Shown one piece after another: positions 11,898-22,017 of a DNA stretch of 64,000 nucleotides (position 1 is its first letter; each line of letters begins with the position of its first letter). This stretch comes from Urechis unicinctus. Taxonomy: Eukaryota; Annelida; Polychaeta; Xenopneusta; Urechidae. The position numbers and the translations under genes are program-made. The DNA lies in assembly GCA_034190875.2 (NCBI GenBank), contig CM067343.1, forward strand, positions 65,371,009 to 65,435,008. The letters are read 5' to 3'. The notes beneath the pieces are model-generated. The model had not been told where the DNA came from. It searched no databases and was given only the letters and a program-made list of their open reading frames with translations.

Positions 11898-14233
11898 GTC
11901 CATAACAATAATAGGTAATTATATTATGTTACAATAATTTTTGAAATGATCTAATTTTGCTAGCCTAAATGGTATTAAATATAATATATTACAATAAAAT
12001 GGAAAGAATTAAAATATGGAATAATCTAGCCGTTATGACATTAATTACATTTTCACAGTATTACTCCGCACTAAAACCACATGGGAAAAAGCGATGAGTC
12101 TATACTTAATAATCGTGAAAATAGTAATATAACCTATTGTATCTAATTTAACTATTAATTTTGAAAGAATTAAACTAATGTCATGAAAATTAAATATACA
12201 AGAACAATGGACTAATGCCGTTGAAGTTATTAAAATTTGTGGATTTCTTTGGAGGCTTCTTGAAGATGAGATATCTGGTGCTGCCGTATTGGGTTCGCCA
12301 AGTGTCGCTTGAGGGGAGGGGTATGCGTTATCCGACGCCTGGTTGAGCCGTGGTGCGTCTCTACTGTATCCTTGGTCAGGGAGACGTAAACTTTGGCTGC
12401 AAGGTGTTGGCGCGTCGGGTGAAGGCGCTATCTCCCTCTTGTATGGCGTAAATATACCTGGGAACAAATGAACTTACGGCAGCGATCAGTGTGTCTTGAT
12501 TATGGGTAATGTAGGACGTATTAAAACATGAGTGTTCAATGTGTAAGTGTGAGTGAGTATGTTACTTATGTGTTATATTATAACATCTCAAAATGAATAT
12601 TGGTGTATCGTGCAAAGAAAAGTGTGAGGTGTGTTGGAGGATTGTGTATAACTTTGCATAAAGTGATTTGTGTGCGTGTAAATGATTGACGGTTATTGCA
12701 AAAGATAATATTTAAGAAAGCTATGCTGCTGTGAGACTGTTTAGAATAGTTATGCCTCAAAGAATATAAATGTTGCACATGGCCACTATCTAACATGTAA
12801 GTCCGGATACACAACGATGTGACACTTTAATTGTATGTGTTGTACGTGCGGGAGAAGATCAATATAAACGACTCATATATATTTGTATTGAGAATTAAAT
12901 GTTAATGATACTTCTCCATCAATTATTTTGATAAATACGCACGTCTTCCCTAAGCTGCAGATTCCTTCATGAGATTATACCCCGCATATACTTGTATGTA
13001 ATAAGATTAGCGTTATGGGTAATGTGTAACATAAAAGGTCGCTAATTTTACGCGTGTCCGCATGATGTGCCAGACGGTGCGATAATAGCGCAGTTGACTT
13101 CACTTATTGTAAGATTTTGTCTTATTATCTGCAGACATAGAGGTAAAATAATTGTGAATATAATTGATGATGTCATTGTGTCAAGTTGGCGCTGCGTGGA
13201 AGAAGACAAGTTTTAAAAGTCTTCTTATAATTTAAACCTGGACTAACAGTTTACTGGATTTCGTGTGGCGGCAAAGGATGCGTTAGATTAAACGTTCAAT
13301 GTGTATGTCACTTTGGAAACTGCCTTTGAGACTTAATTTGAAGTGCAATTAAAGGGTGGCAGCTTGGGCCCTCTCAGACAGCCGTGTTTGCTGCAATTAC
13401 AATGGAGTCTTTAATCCTTGATAATCGGCGGCGCACAAATGAGGGTCTTTTATCTGTGTGAATGTCTGAGTGCAGCATGTTTGCAAAAGGAGTTAAACAG
13501 CCCTGGGTATACGGGCCGACTATTAAAACCTTAAATTGGACTGATATACATTTGAATTTCACGGCTTGTTATCTTTGACACTTAAGTTGATTCGTGTTGT
13601 TCGCTTTGATAAATTTTTATTTGTCTAACCGTCAGGTTCATGCATTTGACACTTGGTAAAATGTTCTATGGTTGGAATAGTGAAAGAAATATGTGTGTGA
13701 TAATTATGTGAAATAAGTGGATGTAAAAATTGTTATGCATATAGAATGAATATCGGCGTCCTGTTCTGAGAAGATAATATATGGCTAAAAATAACATGAC
13801 ATAGGTCGGAAAAAATTCTGAAAAGGGAAATATGAAGAAGAATACTATGAAAATGAATCAATGAGGCTAGGTAGACATAATTCGTTGTTGGTTTCAAAAT
13901 CGTTAATGCTCATCTTCCGCGCCACATCCTTGCGTCCTCGAAGACCCACTCATATTGTTCGCCAACAAAAATAATATTTAATACTTAATTTGAATATGGA
14001 GGATATTTGACCTCAAATAATTTTTAAAAAATTGCGTTTTCCCGTCCTAGCATAAGGTTTGTCGGATTCGGGAGGTTAAAATTAAGGCGATAGCGGGAGG
14101 GGTGTTTTGTGTGGAGGAGGTACTTATGCGCGACGGAAGGTCAAATGAGCAATATCAATTTTACGGTCAACTCATTTTAATGTAATATATGAGTGACGTA
14201 CTTACCATGGAAGAAGTTGAAAGCGGGTTATGT
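11898..14233. repeat. 2336-bp tandem duplication, unit B
   Basis: This is the second copy of the internal segment. It ends at gggttatgtggtc, the same sequence that precedes its own start, so the duplication joint is clean apart from two or three bases of microhomology. The identical 140-codon frame lies at 12045-12467 and a 62-codon frame at 13374-13562. No product is assigned. Confidence 0.95.
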
Positions 14234-14464
14234 GGTCGTCGTCTCTGATGTGTTGATAGCGCCAGGTCGCTAGTACGCCATAGTTGAGTCGAGTGGAAGA
14301 GGCCGGTGTACGCTGCCGTTGCCCTGGATCATGATCGCGTCGTATCTTGCGGCCTCGTGTCTCTTCTCTCGGCGTGTGTAGCAATTGTCAGCTTTCTTCT
14401 CTAACGTAAGAGCGTGTAAGCGTCGGGAAAATGTGTGCGTTGACAACAGTGGAAGTTGCCAACT

Positions 14465-14482
14465 CCCCGGACTCTCACACCA
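14465..14482 (-). other. Primer binding site of the LTR element
   Basis: Two bases after the 5' LTR on the minus strand comes TGGTGTGAGAGTCCGGGG. The leading TGG is complementary to a tRNA CCA end, and the spacing is typical. The priming tRNA was not identified. Confidence 0.7.
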
Positions 14483-14484
14483 AA

Positions 14485-14930
14485 TGTTAAGCTAAAATTT
14501 CTAAGCTTTTCTTGCTTATGCACGCTCTTCGTTTTGTACTGTTACTCACTGACTGTAGTTGCTGAAGTGGGGACTAGTCAGAGGAAATTAACGCGAGTTC
14601 TGAAGTAGAGTTGCTTATTTGGTTTATTCAGATTTCAACAATGAAGCTCCCTGGAATCCCGCTGTCCGAATCGTTTCTCTGACTAGGTGATCTCCCCTTG
14701 ACTAACCCATCTGTGCTCCTTATAAAGGGTCCACACGATAAGCCAGGTTAAAACAATCCCCGCGTGACAGGACGAGTCCACATGGAGGGTGGACCTGCCC
14801 TGCTGTAAGGATTGCTACAATCAGGGTTACACCCTTCCCAAAGAGTGGTGTGGTGTAACCCGGGCTCTTGTGCTGATAATTAAAGAGGGAGACCTTTTAA
14901 GAACGTATGAGCCAGAATAGTATTATAACA
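14485..14930 (-). repeat. 5' LTR of the retrotransposon
   Basis: A 446-bp LTR that starts TGTTATAATAC and ends AGCTTAACA on the minus strand. A TATA box (TTTATAAGG, about 14718-14728) and a downstream AATAAA (14623-14628), both in element orientation, mark a plausible promoter and polyadenylation signal. Confidence 0.88.
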
Positions 14931-16530
14931 TGAGCTGGGTCCAGACCATACTGCTCAAGACAGGTTTTGCGGTAATATCTGAAATACATCATCCAAGAGT
15001 AGTACATCTGTGCACAGGTACAGGTCATGATAGTCGCCCATGTTTGTATACCCGAATACGTTCCAGACCTTCTGTGCATGTTCATAGTCTGCAGCTGGCG
15101 GTTTTTTTTCTCCATCAGGCTCATACTTAGCCGTCACTGCCAAGGTGTCCGGGTTGTTTGCATACACCAGCTTGTCAAGCAAATCCAGGAGCAACTGTGC
15201 ACTGTCAATAAATCGTAGCTGTCCGATCGATAGGTATATACACTTCTCCATATTGTTTGGGATACAGTTGATCTTCCCTCCCACCTTGTTTACGGCCTGT
15301 ATCAAGAGGTGGGAGTCATAGCCCCGTAGGTTATGGAATACTACAGGCACGGCCATTGTCTTAGGATTCAACCGCAGCTTTAGGTTGCATGCATTGTGGG
15401 CTGCCCCCCTGTAGTTACTTGTTATATGACAATGGTCGCGGAAGGAGTCCTTGCCGATTTCTTATTACACACATGACAATGGGTTGCTGCCTTGTGCACT
15501 CATTTATCCTTTTGCGTCATGCGCATGGGAACAGGCTTTGACAGAACTGCTTTAACCTTGAGCTCTTCCTGTTGCAGGGCTTGCAAGAATTTCTCCACAG
15601 GGGGTTCGGTCCGACCATCACACCGACAACTACATTGTCGTAACCACATGGCTCATGTTCCTCTGTTTTCTGTGTGTTGCTCTTGGTAGGATCAGGTGCA
15701 GGGCCTGGAAATTTCACGGCGAGTGCCTCAAACGTAGATAACATAAGGGGCAGCCAGCTGCTTCTGCATGTTCAGGTTTGTGGTCAGAGAGCAGTTTGTC
15801 AGTGGTATAACCATGTAGGCATCCCTCACAGAAGAATTTGCAGTCTTCGTGAAACTTACCATCCTCCTCAATCTGCATGAGGTTTATATGTGGACCAGGA
15901 TGTTTACTGATGTGGTGTATGATAGTGGCCCTCCCATCCCAGCCAAAGACGTTCAATGCTAGGTTAGCATGTTTTTCTACCTTCTCAATATGCGTCACTG
16001 GTGTTGGATATTCTACGCCTTTACCTTCCAACAGGGTTAACAGCCGCTGAATGTTATAATTAGATGGTCACTCTGGGTGTTTAGCAACCGGGTGCAGATC
16101 CGATTCAATGAAATATAGAATGCAGTAGTCGTTTATGTTTTTTACGTTTATGATTGCCTTCTTACCTGCCAGCGCACTAGGTAGCGACAAGCAGGAACCA
16201 CCTTTTAATGGTTGGAAGTTGGCAATAGTTGAGAGTTGTGACTGCCTAAAACTCTCAGCCTGAACCTTTATTGGTCCACTTCTCCAACTGTTCTTGGATA
16301 TTAGCATTACTGTGGTCCAACGCATCATTAATATCTTCTGAGTAGAGAACAACCTGCTGCTTATTACGCAATACAGGCTCAACATACACTACCATCATCG
16401 GTGTGCTTAATAAATCTTACATTAAGGGCGAACTGACACTTGATTCCGTTTAGCTCTTTCAGCTTATCAGTCAAAACTGTACGCATCTGCCGACACACGC
16501 CTATTAAGAGCATCATAAGGTCCGAGACGA
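14931..16530 (-). pseudogene. polB: DNA polymerase B (protein-primed, Polinton type), N-terminal half
   Basis: This is the upstream half of the split gene. From the N-terminus it reads through a K-ELNGIKCQ segment (about 16400-16470), a PLKGGS/LP/NVKN block (16068-16385), a VEKHxNLALNVFGW block, and a Cys-rich FCxxCLHGY zinc-binding-like stretch (15714-16031). Then come the exonuclease domain motifs: FHNLRGYDSHL (Exo II, about 15300-15340) and MGDYHDLYLCTDVLLL (Exo III, about 15000-15050). Reading frames change at about 16385, 16060, 15715, 15515 and 15000, and in-frame stops are present, so it is dead. The frame runs exactly to the TGAG target site and continues at 8889. A short segment normally between the zinc-like block and the preceding region appears deleted near 15870. 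Confidence 0.88.
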
Positions 16531-16559
16531 GGGGATGAACCTCAGGAACGTTCATTACC

Positions 16560-16790
16560 CATCCACATAGTTTTTAGCAGCCTACTTAGTCTTCTTGAAC
16601 TTAAGGCGTGGTGTAGGGACTGTGGCTGCTTTACGTGGCACGGGGACTGGGGCTGCTTTGCATGGTGTGGGAGGTGCCACCCCAGCCTTTTATCCGCAAA
16701 TATCTCATTGTATAGGCAGTCAAATTCATTTCGCTTGGAGTGCAACCTTACAGCGTGGGTAAGGTGGTTTAAAACCGTGAATTGTAACAT
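16560..16790 (-). pseudogene. Small Polinton ORF with basic Pro/Ala-rich tail
   Basis: Starting at the ATG near 16790, about 38 residues (with NEFDCLYNEIFADKRL) lead into a tail rich in Pro, Ala and Lys. After one frame change the tail ends in LKFKKTK and a stop near 16583. It sits just upstream of PolB on the same strand. The function is unknown. A small basic DNA-binding protein would fit, but that is inference. It could instead be a detached N-terminus of PolB. Confidence 0.45.
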
Positions 16791-16799
16791 AATCGTTTT

Positions 16800-17205
16800 G
16801 GGATTTACGTGCTCGCGTATTTTGAGTCATGTTTGATATATATATATCCATGGAAATAGAAATTTATACAACATGCTCAGTGTTGCCAGCTGGTGAGTCA
16901 GTGTCGCCAGCTGGTGAGTCAGTGTCACCCACTGCAGGCTGTGGTGAAGCAATCTCTTTCTTTTGAATAAACAAGCCTGTGGTTGACTTTATTGAACCCA
17001 CAATCCATGCACAATCCTAGTTTATTTTTTATACCCTTCTGACAAATCGTACAAAGACAATTAACGACACCATGTTTTTACTTATATCTGTGTAAGTTAC
17101 AAAACCCTTACATACAGGGCCTGTTACAAGGGTATTTTTTTCCGACCGATATCCACGGACACTTGTTGGCAAATACTACCATTATTTCATATATAGTCTA
17201 GTTAT
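16800..17205. other. Intergenic between integrase and PolB region
   Basis: AT-rich, no gene recognised. It contains a tatatatatcc run near 16840 and a short internal repeat (gccagctggtgagtcagtgt, two to three times, 16887-16935). Confidence 0.4.
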
Positions 17206-17212
17206 ATAATGT

Positions 17213-17605
17213 CTAATTGAGAATAACGTCTGGTGGCAGCTGGGTATCTGATGGCAACACAAGTAGCTCCTCCTTTACAAAGCCATGCAGTGGTCTATCT
17301 TGTAAATAGTATAGTACAGTTTCACCAGGTTTAGTGACAGAGCGTCCAATCTGGTAAAGCAGTCGAGAAACCCATTCCGTCGATCGTTTCCCAGTAGCCC
17401 TTAACTCCACAGCATACTGGTGTCCAAAGAGTTGCTCAGCAAGTGTGCGATTAAAGTGTTCCACAATAGCCTGGTCATGATGGACATTCACACAGCCACG
17501 CCTGACCGAGAAATTCATAGTTTTGCTAGCAGCTGATTCACTGCTCCCATAAACCCCCGTCCAGGGTCGACCTGAAGTAGTTTAGGCCAATGTAGGTTTC
17601 CTCGC
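17213..17605 (-). pseudogene. Polinton integrase (rve family), C-terminal part
   Basis: The frame covers the second half of the retroviral-type DDE core and the C-terminal region. It shows VDPGRGFMGAV (about 17535-17570), the position of the second catalytic Asp, and HHDQAIVEHFNRTLAEQ with the catalytic Glu (about 17450-17490). The tail ends PSDTQLPPDVILN, in the style of Polinton integrases. The first catalytic Asp, the zinc-binding N-terminus and about half the protein are missing upstream. The residue after the second Asp motif reads Gly where Glu is common in the family. Integrase joins the element's DNA ends to the host genome. This copy is truncated and not active. Confidence 0.82.
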
Positions 17606-17645
17606 TTGTATATCCTTTAAAGTGCACCTGCGACCTCTTTAGCCT

Positions 17646-17801
17646 CTATCTATTAGTATCAATAATAGTATCAGGATCCATGAATATACGTATACGCCTT
17701 CGAGCTTCAAAATACTGCACCGCTACCCAGATGAAGAAACCTAAATTGGTTACTGAGGCAGCAGCTGCTATCAAGGCCAATATCACTTCAATTGACGGCA
17801 T
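17646..17801 (-). CDS. Small single-pass membrane protein, 51 residues
   Basis: An open 51-codon frame starts at the ATG at 17801 and ends TAG at 17646. It has one strongly hydrophobic segment (about residues 5-30, including ILALIAAAASV), a basic RRRIRI stretch and a short acidic tail. Its start overlaps the end of the ATPase gene by 14 bases, the compact packing typical of Polintons. A degraded homologue lies at the same position in P2 (about 25100-25269), so the ORF was part of the ancestral element. No function is known. It might act in virion membrane or lysis, but that is speculation. Confidence 0.6.
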   Translation of the reverse strand: MPSIEVILALIAAAASVTNLGFFIWVAVQYFEARRRIRIFMDPDTIIDTNR

Positions 17802-18465
17802 ATGCAGTAGGTTGATCAGTCTTCAGCAGCATTTTTGCGTGCTTGGTCTTTGCTAGTAGTTGGCGTACTGTGGCACGTTTCTCCTTTGTTGGAATTACAT
17901 CATTTTCACGTAAGGCGTCTTCAAACGAGTCACGGTCCTTGGTGTGAAAGAGCACCATCCAGCGAGTCGGCTCACATAAATCCTTCAGCACAGAGTTGTA
18001 CTTTTGGGTGAGGACCCAGACACTTTGCTGCGCATGGCGGCCGCTAAAGGCCAGTTCGGATAACATGTCTTTCTTCTTGGTTAGGGCCTTTGTTGCCGAA
18101 CAGTCATCAATAATGTAGAGGGTAGGCTCGCCCTTGAAGCAGTGGTAGAAAGCCCTCAGGTGGTCATGGAGCCGCTCCCCTGGATCAACAACGTAGACCT
18201 CTGAATCATCCCACACCCATGACCACGACTGATAGGCCTCGTTGTAACATATAGTAGGGCAGAGGATTACAATATGCTCGAAGGCACCGAAGAAGGGCCC
18301 TTCAAGTAGGTCGAGGATGAATGCGGTTTTCCTACATCCTGTCTGCCCACAAACAACTGCCGAACAGGGACCATCTGGAAATGTAAACTCAGTTTTCGGT
18401 TTCATCACAACCTTGTTAGTAGACTGCGCTGACGAGCCTGCCATCTTTAATGTTAAGCTGTGCAT
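17788..18465 (-). CDS. Polinton packaging ATPase (A32/FtsK-HerA type)
   Basis: An intact frame of 225 codons; the likelier start is the Met at residue 8 (MAGSSAQS). Walker A reads GQTGCRKT (residues 40-47) and Walker B LYIIDD (116-121). The RHAQQSVWVLTQ segment (143-154) fits the conserved Q-containing sensor of A32-like ATPases. The family pumps genomic DNA into the capsid. The Walker A motif has Arg where Gly is normal (GCRKT instead of GCGKT), which would be expected to harm nucleotide binding. The length fits the family. It overlaps the end of the MCP gene at its 5' side and the small membrane ORF at its 3' side. P2 carries a broken copy. Confidence 0.85.
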   Translation of the reverse strand: MHSLTLKMAGSSAQSTNKVVMKPKTEFTFPDGPCSAVVCGQTGCRKTAFILDLLEGPFFGAFEHIVILCPTICYNEAYQSWSWVWDDSEVYVVDPGERLHDHLRAFYHCFKGEPTLYIIDDCSATKALTKKKDMLSELAFSGRHAQQSVWVLTQKYNSVLKDLCEPTRWMVLFHTKDRDSFEDALRENDVIPTKEKRATVRQLLAKTKHAKMLLKTDQPTAYAVN

Positions 18466-19708
18466 CCATTACAATATACATATAAGCGTTCAATGCACCG
18501 GCCTCCTGTGATTTTTTCGTGATCTGAATGGTAATACCCTCAGACGCATTCTCCACGGCCCTGCAACTACCATGCAGCTGGTCGTCATCACTCGTCCTTA
18601 AGTCGAGCCACAGAGAATACTTACTGGTTAGGTACTCTCCTAGGGACACGTCCGACAATGCAAAGTCTTTTACAGCTATTGCTACACTGGGGTCTCGTTT
18701 ACTCATTGCTGCAAAGGCCTTCTTCACCACATCCCACTGCTGGTAGCCACGCATGCCTTGGGCATGGAGTTGGTTGGGGATGCCCTCAATGGTCACCTCA
18801 ACTTTTGTAATCTTTGGGTTGTAGAACTCCTCTTTCTTCCTGGCGTATGAGGCATTGGCTGGGTCTTCAAAGAGCAGTAGGATGCCCTTCATGCTACGAG
18901 CCGGCCCGTTCAGGTTGATGTTCCACAGTGTATCTCTTTTATTGTACACAAGCTTCCTGTGACGAAGAACACGGTCATACAGAATTGAGAGCCGACCTGT
19001 GTACTGGGTGCGTATCATGCGGGCCAACTCTGTTTGGGTAACCGTGTCATACTCCAGCCAGATGCCATCAATTTTATAGCTGGCATTTGTGTCGCCCGTT
19101 GCGTGAATTACGCGTTTGTAGTAGTTGAACGTGAGCTCGTACTCCAGTTTGTCATCAAGTGCACTCTGGTAGAATGGCATGTGACTCTCGAGGAGTTCAA
19201 AGTCAAGCAGAACGTAGAACCTGTTACCATACACACTGGCTATGGCCAGGTCCTCTTTCTCGGTCTCATCCTTGTCTCCTGTCCCCATTCGTAACTTTGT
19301 TGTGTTTCTATCATCTGATGTGTCAATGCCCTGATACTGGAGGCCCTGTCTCTCCTGTGCAGTCCTCCACAAGTCGTGGTAACAGTGGTACACATCGCTG
19401 TCATCAATAGACATGACCTCATTGCCAGAAATCTTGGTTGTCATTTTCTTGACCACGGCGCGGCCCAGCTTTTGCACAACGCCGCGGTTAAGATCAGTCT
19501 AGGTCAGCGTGATTGTAAAAGCCATCCTTGCTATCCCTGGAACAATGACGTCGTATGCGCCTAGATTGGGGAAGCGAACCAGCAGTTGTTGGTTCTGGTC
19601 AATAGTGCTTGGATTGTTTGTAACGACTACAGACTGTCGCACACCCTTTACCCTGAGTGGTTCGCGTATCCGGCGGTGTTGGTTTAGTTTGCGTCCGTAA
19701 GTACTCAT
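18416..19708 (-). pseudogene. Polinton major capsid protein (double jelly-roll), one nonsense codon
   Basis: Two frames in the same phase, 19499-19708 and 18416-19477, form one gene of about 430 codons interrupted only by a TAG at 19499-19501. In P2 that codon is TTG. The N-terminus (MSTYGRKL) and the segment FELLESHMPFYQS (about 19150-19200) are characteristic of the Polinton capsid protein family, whose members assemble into the icosahedral shell. The end overlaps the ATPase start. The gene is otherwise open, so this copy was probably lost recently compared with PolB. No membrane segment or signal peptide is visible. Confidence 0.82.
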
Positions 19709-19748
19709 GTTGAATTCTTAATTACACTTATATCTTGAACACACAAAC

Positions 19749-20695
19749 ATGGAATTTGATAACCCAGCATTTGACGACCCAGATGAGGAGGGGACTATGG
19801 GAGGGGAGAGGAATAAGACTAACTTTGATGATGAGGAGTCTAACCTCATTGACGAAACTTATGATACGTCGAGTACGACTATTCCATCATGGGCTATTAC
19901 TGAAATGCCTGCTGGGTTGAAAGAAGATCAGGTGGGTTCCAAAAATGAAACTGAAGTCTTAGTTACGAGGTGAAGGCAGCGTCTCAGCATGGGCTGCAGG
20001 CCACTCTGGAGTTTAGATCGTCTCAACAAGGTGACCTTTGGGTTAAGTGGGGCCGAGAATGGAAACTTCTGACATGGAAGAGCAATCCCAACAAATTCCT
20101 CTCTCCTAGAAGTATCGTAAATTCCGGTGGTACACAGCTTGCTCGGGCTCTTGGGGTGACCCCTCAAATATCTACAAAGGCAATAAAAGCCCTACAAGGC
20201 GTTGACCAAGCTGCTGCTAAAGCGGAAGGTCCGTGTTGAGGCTGCCTCTGTAAACCGTGAACGTTTGCGAACCCAAATTAACCGCATAAGGGAAAAAATC
20301 AACAGACTTCTTAACGAGGACACAATGCTAGCTGATCGTGTACAAACTCTGTTCCGAGAGCAGGGTATAACAATCGCCTCCATACTCACTGCGATTGGAT
20401 TGGCAATCTCGACCCTGGTAGTTGCTTTGACAGGCGGAGGGAGCACTAGTCCAACCCCAGCACCAACGCCGACACCAGCCGATAAGCCCGGTTTAAAGGA
20501 ATGAATTAAAAAACAGCTGAACTCCTTGGCAAACGTCCTGAAGGGCCTAGCCAGTAAGGCAGCAGCTGCCCTTCCAGAAATCATTGGCTGCATCGTATCA
20601 TGGATGCTCAAGTCAGCTGCAAAGGTGGCTGGTTGGATGGCAGAACATGTGTGGGCCGCAGCTGTGGCAGTGGGGGGAGTTATCCTCCTGTGACT
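19749..20695 (+). pseudogene. Polinton membrane protein with N-terminal acidic and C-terminal hydrophobic regions
   Basis: The gene is divergent from the MCP and starts 40 bases away (ATG at 19749, MEFDNPAFDDPDEEG). Three frames follow each other (19749-19973, 19970-20239, 20202-20504), then a frame ending near 20693. Conserved blocks are a charged helix, TLFREQGxTIASILTAIG leading into a membrane segment (about 20340-20430), a Pro/Thr linker, and ALPxIIGxIVSWxLKSAAK with a final hydrophobic stretch. P2 has about 200 extra bases coding GxSFIEGVHNAI and a coiled-coil stretch, so P1 also lost an internal piece. Copies in P2 and P3 show it is a core gene of this family. Its role is unknown; a virion membrane or scaffold role is inference. 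Confidence 0.7.
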
Positions 20696-20697
20696 TA

Positions 20698-22008
20698 CTA
20701 CGTAGCAAACCAAAGCACAGCTAAGCCTATAGCGATTCCGCCTACAATAAGAGCGGTTTTCTCATCCTCGTGCGCCCCACGCAGACCTGTCTCGGCCATA
20801 GGGGCCGGCCCTGGAGAGGGGAGTTCCATATCTGTATCTGTATCTGGCGGAGGGTCAAAGCTTCCTCTATCTGGAACCACCGGAACCAAGTTGACATCAA
20901 TATTGCTGCCGATCTGCTGCTCCTCAGTTGTGATAGTAATCAGATTGTTGTACCCAGCAACGTTCCCAATGGCGAGGCTCATATCAGACGGAGCCATGTA
21001 CAGGCCCGTTCCAAACACATAATCAACCTTTGAAGAGGCATTCTGGAGGACCTTCTGATACCGTCGGATGGATGAAGGAATGTCCACTGGGGAGTTGATG
21101 GCATCCTCAACGTTGGCCTGAAATTGCTTTTGAGCATCAAAAGACGTTCCAACACCTAGTATCTTTGAGCAGGTCTGTGCCTGAGCACTAAGAATGGCCC
21201 AGACATAGGTCCGAATGCTGTCGTTAATTCGCTCAACGCCGGTCTGTGTAAAGCCCTCAGACGTGTCCAGTATGAAGGTACTCCAGGCCTCATCTGTTTC
21301 AGGTCCCTGTGCTAGATGTAGAACAGCACCCATTTTCTCCTGAAAGGATTGTAGGTTACTCGCGTGGGCAAACCTGGCTTTGTATCCTTTTCCGCCTCAA
21401 AGGCCATCCGTGTAGGGTCATAACGAACGTTTCGACCAGCAACCTTAACGACACTCCCGTAACCATACGCATCATGTGCATATAAGATACCAAGGCCACT
21501 ATTAGCTACGGTTGCCTTCTGGCGCCAATCTGTGTTTGGTTTAACACCAAAGTTAGTGCAGTCTCTCATATGCTCTCTTGTCATATGTATTGTTATAGGG
21601 GTCATAGGCATGATCCTGAGGTAGAGGCGCTTGCAGTTCTGCTAATAGGCAACGCACTGTGTAATAAAGGTAAAAGGTGTAGAGAGCTTTCACGAGTGGA
21701 ATCCCAGCCTCGAGGTGATTGTGGGATGACACGCCGCAGCCGGCTGTTGCACACCACACTGCAAAGTTTGACTGGTTCTGCCAAAACTGCATTGGATTTG
21801 TCAACCAGTCTTTTACTACTTTGTCCGCTGTTACCGGTGGCACCTTATAGTTACTGAATCGATCAGGAAACTTTGCTGTGAATGTACCGCCATTGTGAAC
21901 GACTTGAATTGTTTTTCGGGTTAGTTTATCTCCCAAACCATATGGGGCTGGATACACCCCACCCGTTTCATATGTAGCTTTTCTATTGAAACTAAAGGCT
22001 TGTTTATT
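20698..22008 (-). pseudogene. Polinton structural-type protein with C-terminal membrane anchor
   Basis: Starting at the ATG at 22008 (MNKQAFSFNRKATYETGG), three frames (21553-22008, 21312-21611, 20698-21333) tile one gene of about 430 codons with two frameshifts. Features are a Cys-containing WCATAGCGVS segment, a long middle domain, then SIRTYVWAILxAQAQT, GTGLYMAPSD and a linker rich in Asp and Pro. A C-terminal hydrophobic helix (TALIVGGIAIGLAVLWF) preceded by EDEK ends the protein. A homologue is in P2 (28388-29390). The family recurs in Polintons, but I know no demonstrated function. A virion or membrane-docking component is possible. Confidence 0.68.
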
Positions 22009-22017
22009 CATAGTGCT

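Larger units (their letters stand above)
8890..14930 (-). mobile_element. Non-autonomous LTR retrotransposon inserted in PolB
   Basis: Two direct repeats of about 440 bp begin TG and end CA in element orientation and enclose 5.2 kb. Read on the minus strand, the 5' LTR (14485-14930) is followed by a primer-binding-like sequence starting TGGTGTGAGAG. The 3' LTR (8890-9327) is preceded by the polypurine run GGTTGGGGAGGA. A 4-bp target duplication TGAG flanks the element (8886-8889 and 14931-14934). Removing one copy restores the PolB reading frame at the breakpoint. No gag, protease, reverse transcriptase, RNase H or integrase motif is visible, so it must have depended on proteins from elsewhere. 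The 4-bp duplication fits Ty3/Gypsy-type integration. Confidence 0.88.

Noticed and set aside
9709-12467. Twin 140-codon frames as duplicated genes
   Set aside because: Identical because of the tandem duplication. No recognisable domain and AT-rich composition; kept only as a note.
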